64,000 bases of DNA from Candidatus Nitrosopelagicus sp. Its GTDB lineage: Archaea > Thermoproteota > Nitrososphaeria > Nitrososphaerales > Nitrosopumilaceae. Of the stretch, positions 25,495 through 34,424 are shown one piece after another. The DNA lies in the NCBI GenBank assembly GCA_028345965.1, contig JAOMEP010000002.1, forward strand, positions 1 through 64,000, written 5' to 3'. Each line of letters begins with the position of its first letter. Positions within the stretch are counted from its first letter, which is position 1. The notes beneath the pieces were generated by a model. That model was not told where the DNA came from. It saw only the letters and a list, made by a program, of their open reading frames with translations, and ran no database searches. The translations under genes and the position numbers were made by a program.

Positions 25495-27237
25495 CTATTC
25501 ATCTCCTGCTTCACCACGACCTAAATCACCTAATCCATACTCATCCATCACTTCATTACGCTTGGAATCTAGTTGATTAATTTCCTGTTCTTCACGTTTT
25601 TCATCACCTTGGTAAACTGTACGTATTGGCCATGGTATTCTAATATCGAATTTCTTGAACTCTTCGTACATAATCAGACGCATATCGCTTTTTGTCTTGA
25701 ATTGTGCGCCATAATCTCTTACGTAAACCCACATTGAAAAATCCAAAGAAGAATCATTGAACTTGTCAAATCGTACAACTGGCTGTGTTACATCCACATG
25801 AATATCCTTGTCACATCCACAACTAGGTTTGTTTTCTTCAAGATATGGACATCTATTTTGTCTTACAAGATGTCTTCCTCTTGCATCTGTAGCTTCAATC
25901 ATAGCACGTTTACCAACTTTGACTAAAATTGATGTAACTTGCCTTGGATTATTCAGATATGATACCCCAACATTTACTACTGCAGGAACAAGTTTGATTT
26001 CTTTTGTATAATTAATTATTTCTGCACTAACCAATTGTCGTGTAGGAATAATTGCAACTGATTCATTTAATCCATGACGAATGTATGTCACTCTTGGTGT
26101 AATTTTATGTACATATCCATTATATCCACTTTGTAATTGTATTCTGTCTCCTTCTTTGACAACCTTATCTTTTCTGATAAGAATATACGAAAAGTAATTC
26201 TCCAATGTTTCTTTTAATGCTAATCCAACACCAAATGCAAGTCCTCCTGTTGCAGTTGCTAGCACTATCAAATCTACTTCCCACCATGATACTACTCCAA
26301 CTAATACTCCAACAAAAATTAAAATTGGTAAAACCTGTTTTGCAGATTTTGGAACACCTTCTTTTTGTTTACGTGAGTGTCCCGGTGGTTTGTTTCCTGA
26401 AATTATTGATTCAAAACCTGAATTTCTTTTTTGTTCTCTCCAGATATCTATAGGATAAATCTCCTCAGGTAATACACCTGGAAATAATTTTCTTCCAGAT
26501 ACATTCTTTCCTGTTACACAAGCTTCAAAGTATAATTGATATTTTTTTCGTTCAGATTTTTTCCATTTTTCATAAGGTTCTTTAGAATTTTTTTCATAAC
26601 TTCCAATTGGGGCTCCCCTTGATGTCCGAAAGTTCTCTAAGTATTGTATTCCTTCATCGGTTTGCAAGTAACTATTGAATTCTTCTTCAGTTAGATCATC
26701 TGGTTTTTGTTTTGGTGGAATCCATTTGTATAATTTATGAAATAAATCGTCAGCATCATCTGGAAAACCTCTCATTTCTCTCCAGGCTTCAAAATCTTCA
26801 CGTTCAAGACGTGAACTATCACGTTTTGTTAATGCTATTGGAACTAACTGTGAAATTGTATATCCTATTACCAAAATATTCAATGTGTTTAGCATTTTTG
26901 CAAATACTTCACTAGGCGCTAGCTCTCCTTCTATTTGCATAACTGTTGACTCTTCATCAAATAATTCAAAAACTTGAATGTACATGTTTACAGATGAAAT
27001 TAAAGCAATTGCTAAAAATGGTAAAATTATTTTTCTTGCAAACCTTGCAACATGTGGTCTTGTATGGTTGAATTTTTGAGTTTTAATCCAAAATGAAAAT
27101 TTTCGATAAACTACACTAATCACAATAATTCCAATTATCAGTCCAATTACCGCTAATTGCAAAGATACTGATGATGCGATCAACTGTGATACTGTATCAA
27201 ATTGCCCAACTGAAATCTCACTAATTTCTTCTGCCAT
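25495..27237 (-). CDS. MscS-family mechanosensitive channel
   Basis: This is a 580-residue protein with N-terminal membrane helices (about 22-45, 68-90 and 110-132). A long polar insert follows (about 145-295, rich in Lys/Pro/Trp). Then come two further helices, including the pore-lining TATGGLAFGVGLALKETLENYFSY near 330-352, and the MscS beta domain. The polar insert between helices is unusual in size. A Cys-rich patch (CPYLEENKPSCGC) near 462-475 may bind metal. It would open under osmotic downshift. Family assignment is firm. Confidence 0.88.
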   Translation of the reverse strand: MAEEISEISVGQFDTVSQLIASSVSLQLAVIGLIIGIIVISVVYRKFSFWIKTQKFNHTRPHVARFARKIILPFLAIALISSVNMYIQVFELFDEESTVMQIEGELAPSEVFAKMLNTLNILVIGYTISQLVPIALTKRDSSRLEREDFEAWREMRGFPDDADDLFHKLYKWIPPKQKPDDLTEEEFNSYLQTDEGIQYLENFRTSRGAPIGSYEKNSKEPYEKWKKSERKKYQLYFEACVTGKNVSGRKLFPGVLPEEIYPIDIWREQKRNSGFESIISGNKPPGHSRKQKEGVPKSAKQVLPILIFVGVLVGVVSWWEVDLIVLATATGGLAFGVGLALKETLENYFSYILIRKDKVVKEGDRIQLQSGYNGYVHKITPRVTYIRHGLNESVAIIPTRQLVSAEIINYTKEIKLVPAVVNVGVSYLNNPRQVTSILVKVGKRAMIEATDARGRHLVRQNRCPYLEENKPSCGCDKDIHVDVTQPVVRFDKFNDSSLDFSMWVYVRDYGAQFKTKSDMRLIMYEEFKKFDIRIPWPIRTVYQGDEKREEQEINQLDSKRNEVMDEYGLGDLGRGEAGDE

Positions 27238-27395
27238 CTCTAATATTTTTTGAGAATCCTAAACTTAAGTTAGTAGATTTGTCGTCAAGTTTTAAAAAAA
27301 CTGTCAATTTTTTTCGAAAATATGCATTTTCAGGCATAATCTCTTCGTAAATGTCAGATCCTAAAGTTTAACAGAGGATTTATTGTAATTATGGA

Positions 27396-28772
27396 ATGGC
27401 TCAAACAAGTAATCAACAAGAATCGATCTGGACAATAGATTCTTCACCAAAGATCAAGTCATACACGCTTTCAAATCTAAGGAAAATTCCACAAATTGAA
27501 AATTTTACAGAAGAACAAATTTTTGAAATGGAGGTAGTTGGGCATGTTTTACCTTTCAAGGCAAATAATTACGTAATTGAGCAATTAATTGACTGGGATA
27601 ATGTACCCGGTGATTCAATGTTCAATCTAACATTTCCGCAAAAAGGTATGCTCAAACCAGAGCATTATGAAATGATGGCTTCAACTTTAAAAAATAATTC
27701 ATCTGGAAAGGAACTTCGAGACATGGCAAATAAAATCCGTTTACAATTAAACCCACATCCAGCTGGTCAAATGGAGCTAAATGTTCCAATGCTAAAAGAC
27801 GGAACTAAACTTTATGGAATGCAGCATAAATACAAAGAAACAACTCTCTTTTTCCCAAGTCAAGGACAAACTTGTCATGCATACTGCAGCTTTTGTTTTA
27901 GATGGCCACAGTTCGTTGGTATGGATGAAATGAAATTTGCCATGCAAGAAGGAGATGATTTAGCACAATATGTCAAAGAACATCCAGAAATTTCAGATAT
28001 TTTGTTTACTGGAGGAGATCCTATGATTATGCCGGCAAAAATATTCTCTACATATATTGATAAAATCTTAGATGCAGATTTACCAAATCTTAAAACAATT
28101 AGAATTGGAACAAAGGCCTTATCTTATTGGCCATACAAATTCATCTCTGATGATGATGCTGAAGAAACACTTGAAACATTTAGACGAGTAAACTCAAAAG
28201 GAATTCACCTTGCAATAATGGGGCATTTCAATCACTTGGCAGAATTAAAAACAGGTGCTGTAAAACTTGCAATCAAAAATGTTCGAGAGACAGGTGCTCA
28301 AATTAGAACTCAATCTCCACTTCTTACTAACATTAATGATGATGCAGATATGTGGGCTCAAATGTGGCAGAAACAAGTGGAGCTTGGTTGTATTCCATAT
28401 TACATGTTTGTTGTAAGAGATACTGGAGCACAACATTACTTTGGAATACCACTAGTCAAAGCACATCAAATCTTCCAACATGCAATTCAAAAAGTAAGTG
28501 GATTAGGAAGAACAGTTAGAGGTCCAAGTATGTCTGCTACTCCTGGTAAAGTTCAGATTGATGGTGTTTCTGAAATAAATGGAACCAAAGTTATTGTACT
28601 GAGAATGCTTCAGGGAAGAAATCCGGAGTGGGTAAACCGTCCATTCTTTGCAAAATATGATGAAAATGCAATATGGCTTGATGATCTAAAACCTGCTTTT
28701 GAAGATAAATTCTTCTTCGAAGACGAACTAAATGAAATTAAAGACCAGAAAATGAAAAACATGAATAGTTAA
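27396..28772 (+). CDS. KamA-like radical SAM aminomutase
   Basis: This is a 458-residue protein in the lysine 2,3-aminomutase family. The 4Fe-4S/SAM motif is Cys160-x3-Cys164-x2-Cys167 (CHAYCSFC). FTGGDPMIM follows as the SAM-binding GGxP-type motif. TPGKVQIDG near 385 retains the Pro-Gly-Lys that in KamA holds the PLP lysine. The substrate could be lysine or glutamate, or the enzyme may serve another role; the sequence does not settle it. ATG at 27391 is out of frame. Confidence 0.85.
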   Translation: MAQTSNQQESIWTIDSSPKIKSYTLSNLRKIPQIENFTEEQIFEMEVVGHVLPFKANNYVIEQLIDWDNVPGDSMFNLTFPQKGMLKPEHYEMMASTLKNNSSGKELRDMANKIRLQLNPHPAGQMELNVPMLKDGTKLYGMQHKYKETTLFFPSQGQTCHAYCSFCFRWPQFVGMDEMKFAMQEGDDLAQYVKEHPEISDILFTGGDPMIMPAKIFSTYIDKILDADLPNLKTIRIGTKALSYWPYKFISDDDAEETLETFRRVNSKGIHLAIMGHFNHLAELKTGAVKLAIKNVRETGAQIRTQSPLLTNINDDADMWAQMWQKQVELGCIPYYMFVVRDTGAQHYFGIPLVKAHQIFQHAIQKVSGLGRTVRGPSMSATPGKVQIDGVSEINGTKVIVLRMLQGRNPEWVNRPFFAKYDENAIWLDDLKPAFEDKFFFEDELNEIKDQKMKNMNS

Positions 28773-28798
28773 AATATGGATTTTTACAGGTAAATGAT

Positions 28799-29131
28799 AT
28801 GAGAAAAGAGTTTGTAGTTATGAGAATTGATGCAGCCCCGGACGGTGCTCCATATGTTCTAGTTACTCTTTCTTTAGCCAAGGATATGGCAGAAGGAAAT
28901 CAACCTCCAAACCCATCTACAACAAATGTTATGGGATTTTCTAACATGGATGACATGATGAAAAATCTAAATAAAATGATCTCTGGTGGTGGAATGCCAG
29001 GCATGATGGGCGGTGCAGCACCAGGAACAACATCAATCAAGCTAGATATGCACGAATACAAACAACTTGGTTTGTCTGTAGGCGATAAGGTCAATCTAGA
29101 CATCTCAAAATCTGAAACATTAGGCGTATAG
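28799..29131 (+). CDS. Conserved archaeal protein, unknown function
   Basis: This is a 110-residue protein with two beta-rich ends joined by a Gly/Met-rich flexible middle (about 58-80, GGGMPGMMGG). The C-terminal SVGDKVNLDI looks like a small barrel. It lies 26 nt after the KamA-like gene and may be cotranscribed. I recognise no family function. Confidence 0.65.
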   Translation: MRKEFVVMRIDAAPDGAPYVLVTLSLAKDMAEGNQPPNPSTTNVMGFSNMDDMMKNLNKMISGGGMPGMMGGAAPGTTSIKLDMHEYKQLGLSVGDKVNLDISKSETLGV

Positions 29132-29165
29132 ATCTCTTTAAAAATCTGAAATTTCTATAATTTTC

Positions 29166-29264
29166 ATGGGCGATAAATCTGACGAAATGGTTCAAAACCT
29201 CAAGATGGAACTTGATATTTACAAAGAAAAAATAAAATCCATTTTCTCCAAGAAAAAAAATTAG
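29166..29264 (+). CDS. Tiny charged peptide
   Basis: This is a 32-residue frame (MGDKSDEMVQNLKMELDIYK, then a Lys-rich end) that predicts a single amphipathic helix. It lies 34 nt after the previous gene and ends 4 nt before the hemerythrin-like gene, spacing that suits a cotranscribed small gene. Without comparison to relatives it could be chance. Confidence 0.45.
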   Translation: MGDKSDEMVQNLKMELDIYKEKIKSIFSKKKN

Positions 29265-29268
29265 AATT

Positions 29269-29808
29269 ATGAGTGCTAGTGAATTTCTACGAAATGAACA
29301 TCAAGATATTTTACGTCTTGAAAAAGTAATCACAAAATCCTACAAAGCATTGTACAATGGAGTAGATATCCCATTTTCTGATATTGATAAAATAAATTTT
29401 CTAATTGCAGAATTTTTAGATTCTGTACATTTTACAAGAGAAGAAGGATCTTATTTTCCCTGTGTTGCGTCTTATGATCATCTAAACAAGGAAATTCGTG
29501 AATTGTTAATTGAACATGAATTTAGCAGAAATATAGCAAGATCAATTTCAAAAAATCTCAAATTATGGAAAGAAGGTCAAGACAAACGTGAACCGGTTGC
29601 TAGATTTTTGAGTGTATATTCGACATTTCTGATAGAACACATGAAAAGAGAAGAAGCATTTTTTGAAAAAGCAGAAAAAGAAATTCTCTCAAGAGAGGAA
29701 GAACAAGAGATGTTTGAACAGTTCCAGTCTATATCTGCAATTGCAGAAAAGGTTACCTCTCTTTTAGAAGACATTGATTATCTAGAATCCCAAGATTGGG
29801 CAAAATAA
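29269..29808 (+). CDS. Hemerythrin-like HHE-domain protein
   Basis: This is a 179-residue four-helix bundle. Candidate di-iron ligands are His11, His54, Glu58, His83, His124 and Glu128, the spacing of the HHE cation-binding family. Such proteins bind oxygen or sense iron and oxidative state. The C-terminal 40 residues are an acidic helical extension. It is followed by APS kinase on the same strand. Confidence 0.85.
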   Translation: MSASEFLRNEHQDILRLEKVITKSYKALYNGVDIPFSDIDKINFLIAEFLDSVHFTREEGSYFPCVASYDHLNKEIRELLIEHEFSRNIARSISKNLKLWKEGQDKREPVARFLSVYSTFLIEHMKREEAFFEKAEKEILSREEEQEMFEQFQSISAIAEKVTSLLEDIDYLESQDWAK

Positions 29809-29840
29809 CATTCTTAAGCGGTAATTTCTCTGCCATTTAC

Positions 29841-30353
29841 ATGGCCTTTTGTTTATGGATGACCGGATTGCCTTGTTCAGGTAAAACCACCATAGTAAGA
29901 AAACTTGCTGAAACTATACCAAATCTAGCCATTTTAGATGGTGATGAACTAAGAGAATGGTTCTCACCAAAAGACTTTTCAAAAGAGGCAAGAGATGAGC
30001 ATAACAGAAGAGTTGCTCACTTGTCAAAATTACTTCTAAAACACAACGTTTCGATGGGCGTATCATTAATTAGCCCATACAAAGAGAATCGTGCAAACGC
30101 AAAAGAGATTATTGGTGATGACACCAAATTCTTTGAAGTTTATGTCAATGCTTCACTAGCACAATGTGAAGAGCGTGATGTCAAAGGAATGTATGCAAAA
30201 GCCCGTTCAGGAGAGATTAAGGGTTTTACCGGAATCGACGACCCATATGAAGCACCAGACAATGCTGATTTGGTACTAGATACTGAAAACAAATCTCTTG
30301 ATGAAAGTGCCGCAGAAGTACTGGAATTTTTGAAATCTAAGAATCTAATCTAG
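29841..30353 (+). CDS. cysC: Adenylylsulfate kinase (APS kinase)
   Basis: This 170-residue P-loop kinase phosphorylates APS to PAPS. Walker A is GLPCSGKTT. DGDELREWFS, the ISPYKENR segment and KGFTGIDDPYE match the family. The frame is open from a TTG at 29796, but ATG at 29841 gives MAFCLWMTGLPCSG, the normal N-terminus, and avoids overlap with the hemerythrin gene. It converges on CysQ with a 17-nt overlap. Confidence 0.92.
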   Translation: MAFCLWMTGLPCSGKTTIVRKLAETIPNLAILDGDELREWFSPKDFSKEARDEHNRRVAHLSKLLLKHNVSMGVSLISPYKENRANAKEIIGDDTKFFEVYVNASLAQCEERDVKGMYAKARSGEIKGFTGIDDPYEAPDNADLVLDTENKSLDESAAEVLEFLKSKNLI

Positions 30354-31155
30354 AAATAGCATCTAATGCATCTTGATGAATTAATCCATTAGTCACCAAT
30401 ATTCCATTTTCATGATTTACTATCTCTGTATTGTACACTAAATCATTACCAGACATATCTGTCATTTTCCCACCTGCCTCAGAAATAATACGGTTAGAGG
30501 CACAAGTATCCCATTGTTTCATCTTGTTTGTAGTTGTTAGATAAATTTCGGCGTCTCCGGACGCAATCTCTGTTACCTTCAGTGAGCTCCCAATACTTGT
30601 AACAACTGCAATCTCCATCTCATCTAACAATTTTTTTTCTTTTTCTGAAAGATGATGTCTGCTGACTAAGGCATGACAATTTTGTATTTCTGACATCATT
30701 GTAACCTCAATTTTCTCCCATTCTTCATCATGACAAAATGCTCCTTTTCCAGATTCAGCTAAATACATCTTCTTTTTGATGGGCCAATAAATCAAACCTA
30801 GAATCGATTTGTGTTTTTCAACCAATCCTACCATTATTGTAAACTCTCCTGTCCTGTTTACAAAATCGGTGGTTCCATCTAATGGATCAATTATCCAAAC
30901 CTTTTCTTCTGATAATCTTTTTTTATCATCCGTATCTTCTTCAGATAAAATAGTAATTCCAGTCTGCCCCAAAACCTCTTTTAGAATTTTGTTACTTTCA
31001 ATATCCGCTTGAGTTATTGGAGAGTCATCATCTTTTTTTTCAGTTGAAAAATCTGTTTCATAAACCTCGAGAACCTTTTCACCGGCTCTTACAACTCCAT
31101 CGATAATTTTTCCTAATTCAGGCAGATTTGATTTAAAAGGTAATTCGCTAATCAT
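30337..31155 (-). CDS. cysQ: CysQ-like 3'(2'),5'-bisphosphate nucleotidase / IMPase family
   Basis: This 272-residue Mg-dependent phosphatase has signature WIIDPLDGTTDFVNRTGEF and the C-terminal QWDTCASNRIISEAGG. The family includes PAP phosphatases and inositol monophosphatases. Its position opposite APS kinase supports removal of PAP, the by-product of PAPS use, but inositol phosphatase activity cannot be excluded. Confidence 0.88.
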   Translation of the reverse strand: MISELPFKSNLPELGKIIDGVVRAGEKVLEVYETDFSTEKKDDDSPITQADIESNKILKEVLGQTGITILSEEDTDDKKRLSEEKVWIIDPLDGTTDFVNRTGEFTIMVGLVEKHKSILGLIYWPIKKKMYLAESGKGAFCHDEEWEKIEVTMMSEIQNCHALVSRHHLSEKEKKLLDEMEIAVVTSIGSSLKVTEIASGDAEIYLTTTNKMKQWDTCASNRIISEAGGKMTDMSGNDLVYNTEIVNHENGILVTNGLIHQDALDAISRLDS

Positions 31156-31375
31156 TCTTCAAATCTCTATTTGCTAATTCTGGCTTTAGAGTCCATGCTA
31201 TGGCTAGACCTACAAATGGAACCGATATCAATCCTGTCATTTGAACTATAATCAATAGTTGCTGTTGGGCTAAATCTGGTGTTGTTATCAACCATGGAAG
31301 TGGGAGTGATAAAATGAACCAAACTCCTACTAAAAGTCCAACTATCTCGATTCTCTGTTTTTTCCTAGCATTCAT
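31148..31375 (-). CDS. Small membrane protein, unknown function
   Basis: This is a 75-residue protein with a basic N-terminus (NARKKQRIE) and two predicted helices (about 10-31 and 38-62). It overlaps the start of cysQ by 8 nt and follows the GtrA gene by 27 nt, so the three appear to be one transcript. No family is recognised. Confidence 0.6.
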   Translation of the reverse strand: MNARKKQRIEIVGLLVGVWFILSLPLPWLITTPDLAQQQLLIIVQMTGLISVPFVGLAIAWTLKPELANRDLKND

Positions 31376-31402
31376 GGTAAAATCACTCTGTTCTCATCAA
31401 AT

Positions 31403-31870
31403 TTAATTCTTGAACTTTATCCCAAAGGTAACTCTTCTATTTAGAATGTAATTTATGGCACTAGCGACTGCAATTCCTATTCCTGCTCCATACATGTGAT
31501 AAAATGCACTACTTTCAACCAGAGTGACCGTAATCCCTAATTGAATTGCCATTCCAATTGCGCTAACTACAATAAATTTCACATACATGACTGAATTTCT
31601 CTGATCTTTTACAAAACTACCAAAAGTCCAATATCTATTGAAAAAGAAATTTGTGGTAATTGAAACTGAGATTGCAATAATTTGAGATGCAACATACCAA
31701 AATCCACCAATATCTGTTAGAAGGTATAAAATTCCTAAATTTACTAAAACGCCTGTTGCACCAACTATGTAAAATTGAACTGCGTGTTTTGCAAATAACG
31801 ATAATCCGCCTTTCTTCTTTTCGTCTTCTATCGTCATGTCCCTGATTATTTGACCTTCTATAATTAACAA
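31403..31870 (-). CDS. GtrA-like membrane protein
   Basis: This is a 155-residue protein with four membrane helices. The KHAVQFYIVGATGVLVNLGI start and the NFFFNRYWTFG and NYILNRRVTFG motifs are typical of GtrA, involved in moving lipid-linked sugars in surface-glycan synthesis. The start could be ATG at codon 12 (MTIEDEKK). It is the first gene of a minus-strand run ending in cysQ. Confidence 0.9.
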   Translation of the reverse strand: MLIIEGQIIRDMTIEDEKKKGGLSLFAKHAVQFYIVGATGVLVNLGILYLLTDIGGFWYVASQIIAISVSITTNFFFNRYWTFGSFVKDQRNSVMYVKFIVVSAIGMAIQLGITVTLVESSAFYHMYGAGIGIAVASAINYILNRRVTFGIKFKN

Positions 31871-31933
31871 TAGATTGAATCAATTATAATTTTCAAAAAA
31901 CACTAGTTTTTTTTGTAATAATTTGTCAAATCT

Positions 31934-31942
31934 CTTAAATAT
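31934..31942 (+). promoter_or_regulatory. TATA-like box of the candidate structured RNA
   Basis: CTTAAATAT lies about 25 nt before the predicted start of the structured RNA (about 31960-31966). It favours transcription on the plus strand, divergent from GtrA. Confidence 0.45.
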
Positions 31943-31957
31943 GATAATAACGTATAG

Positions 31958-32099
31958 TGATTAATGCGGAAGGATGTAAATCCTATCGATTAGACTTGCG
32001 TGGTCCTGCAGAGCAGAAAATAGAGTTAATGCACATTGATGCTGACAAGTGAGGGAATCTCACATTGCTTTGCCGAAGGGCCACGCCCCCATTTAATCA
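31958..32099 (+). ncRNA. Candidate structured non-coding RNA, unclassified
   Basis: This is a GC-richer island in a non-coding gap. Its ends pair: 31958-31969 with 32087-32099, about 11 pairs with one bulge and one mismatch. A hairpin at 31971-31984 has a 5-bp stem and a GUAA (GNRA) loop. A long arm pairs 31998-32006 with 32078-32086 (9 bp) and 32008-32014 with 32067-32073 (7 bp). A GUGAG/CUCAC hairpin lies inside at about 32049-32063. Two G-U pairs fit only on the plus strand. It does not match tRNA, 5S, RNase P or SRP RNA motifs that I can recognise. Confidence 0.55.
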
Positions 32100-32101
32100 G
32101 T

Positions 32102-32578
32102 CTAGATACTTCTATCTATTGCAATCAATGAAATGCTAACTGAGCCTTTCAAATTTCCAAATCGCTGAATATTCAAATCATAATTACACACATTTTGATT
32201 CTTACATTGCATACCAGAGATTTCAAAATACTTGTTTCCTGAATAATCCCAAGTATAGTATTTTGAGATTCCAGTATCTACTAATTCTCTTTCTAAGATG
32301 AAGGTTTCTGAGTATGGCCCAAGTTGAATTGATACCCGTTCTGGGGAATCACCCATAGGCACAAATTCAAATTTGTATGGAATATTTTGTTCCAGAGATA
32401 TAGCTGTAAATTGATGTGAATTCACATCATGAAATTCTGGTCCAGAAAAGCGAAAACTCCAAATCTCTGAATCGGCACGTTTTTGCTCATTTCCACCTGG
32501 ATTCATTGCTGCACCATATGCCATTGAAACCACAATGGCAACAGCAACTATTCCACCAGCAATCAACGTTTTATTCAT
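32102..32578 (-). CDS. Secreted or anchored protein, unknown function
   Basis: This is a 158-residue protein with an N-terminal signal or anchor helix (about 5-23, ending near MAYGAAM). The exported beta-rich domain has two Cys in MQCKNQNVC that could pair. No family is recognised. It ends 3 nt from the candidate structured RNA on the opposite strand. Confidence 0.6.
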   Translation of the reverse strand: MNKTLIAGGIVAVAIVVSMAYGAAMNPGGNEQKRADSEIWSFRFSGPEFHDVNSHQFTAISLEQNIPYKFEFVPMGDSPERVSIQLGPYSETFILERELVDTGISKYYTWDYSGNKYFEISGMQCKNQNVCNYDLNIQRFGNLKGSVSISLIAIDRSI

Positions 32579-32696
32579 AATCTAGGCATGAATTTCCCAG
32601 ATTATAGTCATTTTGTTAATTCTAGTCATACAATTTCTATAATTTGTGAACCATTATTCACACCGGAAATTAATAACATATTTCAAAACAGTACGC

Positions 32697-33356
32697 ATGG
32701 CAAGTTTCCAAGACAAATGGGCAGCTCCTCAGAAGCAAAGCTTCATGGACAAACTTGGTGATACTCTCAAACCAAAAGGATCACTAAAACCAAGAGTCGA
32801 AATGGCTGTAAAACGATTACAGGCTCAAATCGGAAAACTTGATGGCATGTGCCAAAAACTCCAAGAAAGAGACCAGAAAATTTTTCAAAAAATCGTAGCT
32901 GCTCAACAAGCACACGATACCTATTCAAGTAAAGTATTATCAAATGAACTAGTAGAAGTTCGTAAAGTTAACAAAATAATGTCTAATGCCAAAATGGGAT
33001 TAGAGAGAATTGAATTAAGATTAACAACCTTCCACGACTTGGGAGATACAGTCACCACATTGATGCCAACAATCGGCCTCATGAATGGACTCAAATCATC
33101 ACTTGTCAAATTCATGCCAGGTGCAGACCAAGAGATTGGTAGAATGACTGAGATGTTAGGTGGACTAATGACTGAAACCTTCAGCAGCAGCGGATCATCC
33201 TTCGGAGTTGAAGAATCAACAAACGCCGAATCTGATAGCATCCTTGCAGAAGCAGCAGCAGTCGCAGAATCACAATCAGGAGAACAGTTCCCTTCAGTAC
33301 CATCAACTGGATTAGAGCAATTTAACGTTCCAACTTCTGAATCAAAATTTATGTAG
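32697..33356 (+). CDS. cdvB: CdvB-like ESCRT-III division protein
   Basis: This is a 219-residue, Snf7-like protein with a basic helical core (LKPRVEMAVKRLQAQIGKLD ...) and an acidic Ser-rich C-terminal tail. The long helical hairpin (about 35-110) is typical of ESCRT-III, which forms the constricting filaments in archaeal cell division. An open frame extends up to GTG at 32646, but ATG at 32697 (MASFQDKW) is the natural start. No CdvA or Vps4/CdvC gene is adjacent. It may be one of several CdvB paralogues. Confidence 0.85.
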   Translation: MASFQDKWAAPQKQSFMDKLGDTLKPKGSLKPRVEMAVKRLQAQIGKLDGMCQKLQERDQKIFQKIVAAQQAHDTYSSKVLSNELVEVRKVNKIMSNAKMGLERIELRLTTFHDLGDTVTTLMPTIGLMNGLKSSLVKFMPGADQEIGRMTEMLGGLMTETFSSSGSSFGVEESTNAESDSILAEAAAVAESQSGEQFPSVPSTGLEQFNVPTSESKFM

Positions 33357-33361
33357 ATTTT

Positions 33362-33841
33362 CTAGAAACTGGAAGATTTATCTCGTGACTCTTTGAAACT
33401 AGTAATTCTCTTTCCTTCGTCATCGATGATTTTGTCTATACCTGATAATTTCTCTCTCATTGATGAGATTAACGTACCAACTTCATCTGCCTCATTTTCA
33501 ACCGTATTTCTTTTCTGAGTAAGATGTTCTATTCCACGTGTTTCTTCATCGATATAATCACTAACTTTCATTAATTTTTCTTTCAAATTTTTAATGTCTA
33601 CTGATTCTTCTTCAATCTCTTTTTCAAGATTAGTTCTCTTTTCTTTGAGGTTTGCAATCAAGCCTCCAACATAATCAATAGCCTCTTCTAATTTTGCCCG
33701 CTTGTTCATCAATGATGAAATTCCAATATCCGAGTCTGATTGACTCATTTCTTGAGGTGGTTCAGGCATAGATTCAGCTGGTCTTTCTTCCATCATTTCA
33801 CCACCTTCGTCTTCTTTGGAAGAACCTAATAATCCAGTCAC
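33362..33841 (-). CDS. Coiled-coil protein next to CdvB
   Basis: This is a 159-residue protein with an acidic, Pro/Met/Glu-rich N-terminus (about 1-38) and a long coiled coil (about 42-150) with repeated Leu/Ile heptads. No family is recognised. It converges on the cdvB gene with a 5-nt gap. A role alongside CdvB filaments is possible but only positional. Confidence 0.62.
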   Translation of the reverse strand: MTGLLGSSKEDEGGEMMEERPAESMPEPPQEMSQSDSDIGISSLMNKRAKLEEAIDYVGGLIANLKEKRTNLEKEIEEESVDIKNLKEKLMKVSDYIDEETRGIEHLTQKRNTVENEADEVGTLISSMREKLSGIDKIIDDEGKRITSFKESRDKSSSF

Positions 33842-33977
33842 GAATTAACTTCATTTTCCTCAAATAAAAAGATGAACGGACGAATTTTACGCACATTTTA
33901 CACATACGAAAAAATACAATTTTCCACAACTTTCATCAAAATTGCCATTTTTAGTCGATTTTTAGGCGTTTCAAACC

Positions 33978-34001
33978 CGTTCCGCTATGCGTTCCGCTGT
34001 G
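33978..34001. repeat. Tandem 12-bp repeat before a winged-helix gene
   Basis: CGTTCCGCTATG is followed directly by CGTTCCGCTGTG, two 12-bp units differing at one base. The run is unusually GC-rich for its setting and ends 46 nt before the winged-helix gene. It could be an operator. Confidence 0.45.
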
Positions 34002-34047
34002 AGATTTCAAAATGTTCCTCATAAAGCTCTTGATCTTAAACTAGACC

Positions 34048-34335
34048 ATGTCAAAACAACAATACAGATCCGAAATGGGAATAATGGGAGACATCTTAGA
34101 TGTTACCATGAATGGAGGCCAGCAGGGCGTCATTGTGTCTGCAATCTCCAGAAGAGCAAACCTATCTCACTATGCCGTTCTTGATAAATGTGAAAAATTG
34201 ATCAATGCAGGTTTAGTCGAAACAAGACGTGATGATAGAAATCGCAAATTCATGATAACTGAAAAAGGTCTAAAATTCTTTGATGAATTCAAGAACTTCC
34301 AAAACCTCCTAAATTCGATGAATCTGAGGTATTAG
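34048..34335 (+). CDS. Winged-helix transcriptional regulator
   Basis: This is a 95-residue protein. Residues about 10-75 form a winged helix: ISRRANLSHYAVLDKCEKLINAG is the recognition part and TRRDDRNRKFMITEKGLKFF the wing, as in PadR/ArsR-like archaeal regulators. It lies 2 nt before a membrane-anchored winged-helix gene, so the two are cotranscribed and may act together. Confidence 0.8.
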   Translation: MSKQQYRSEMGIMGDILDVTMNGGQQGVIVSAISRRANLSHYAVLDKCEKLINAGLVETRRDDRNRKFMITEKGLKFFDEFKNFQNLLNSMNLRY

Positions 34336-34424
34336 AATTGAACCAAGAGTCAGCTTGCTGTGGTTGGTTGGAAGATTCCAAGAATGATGGAATGCTTTTA
34401 AGCCCAACCGAAGCCCTGATTTTG

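Noticed and set aside
31958-32099. tRNA or 5S rRNA identity for the structured RNA
   Set aside because: No TΨC-like GTTCRA loop, acceptor CCA context or 5S CCGAAC loop is present.
33987-34184. 65-residue plus-strand frame before the winged-helix gene
   Set aside because: It overlaps the winged-helix gene in another frame and starts in the 12-bp repeat; no motif.
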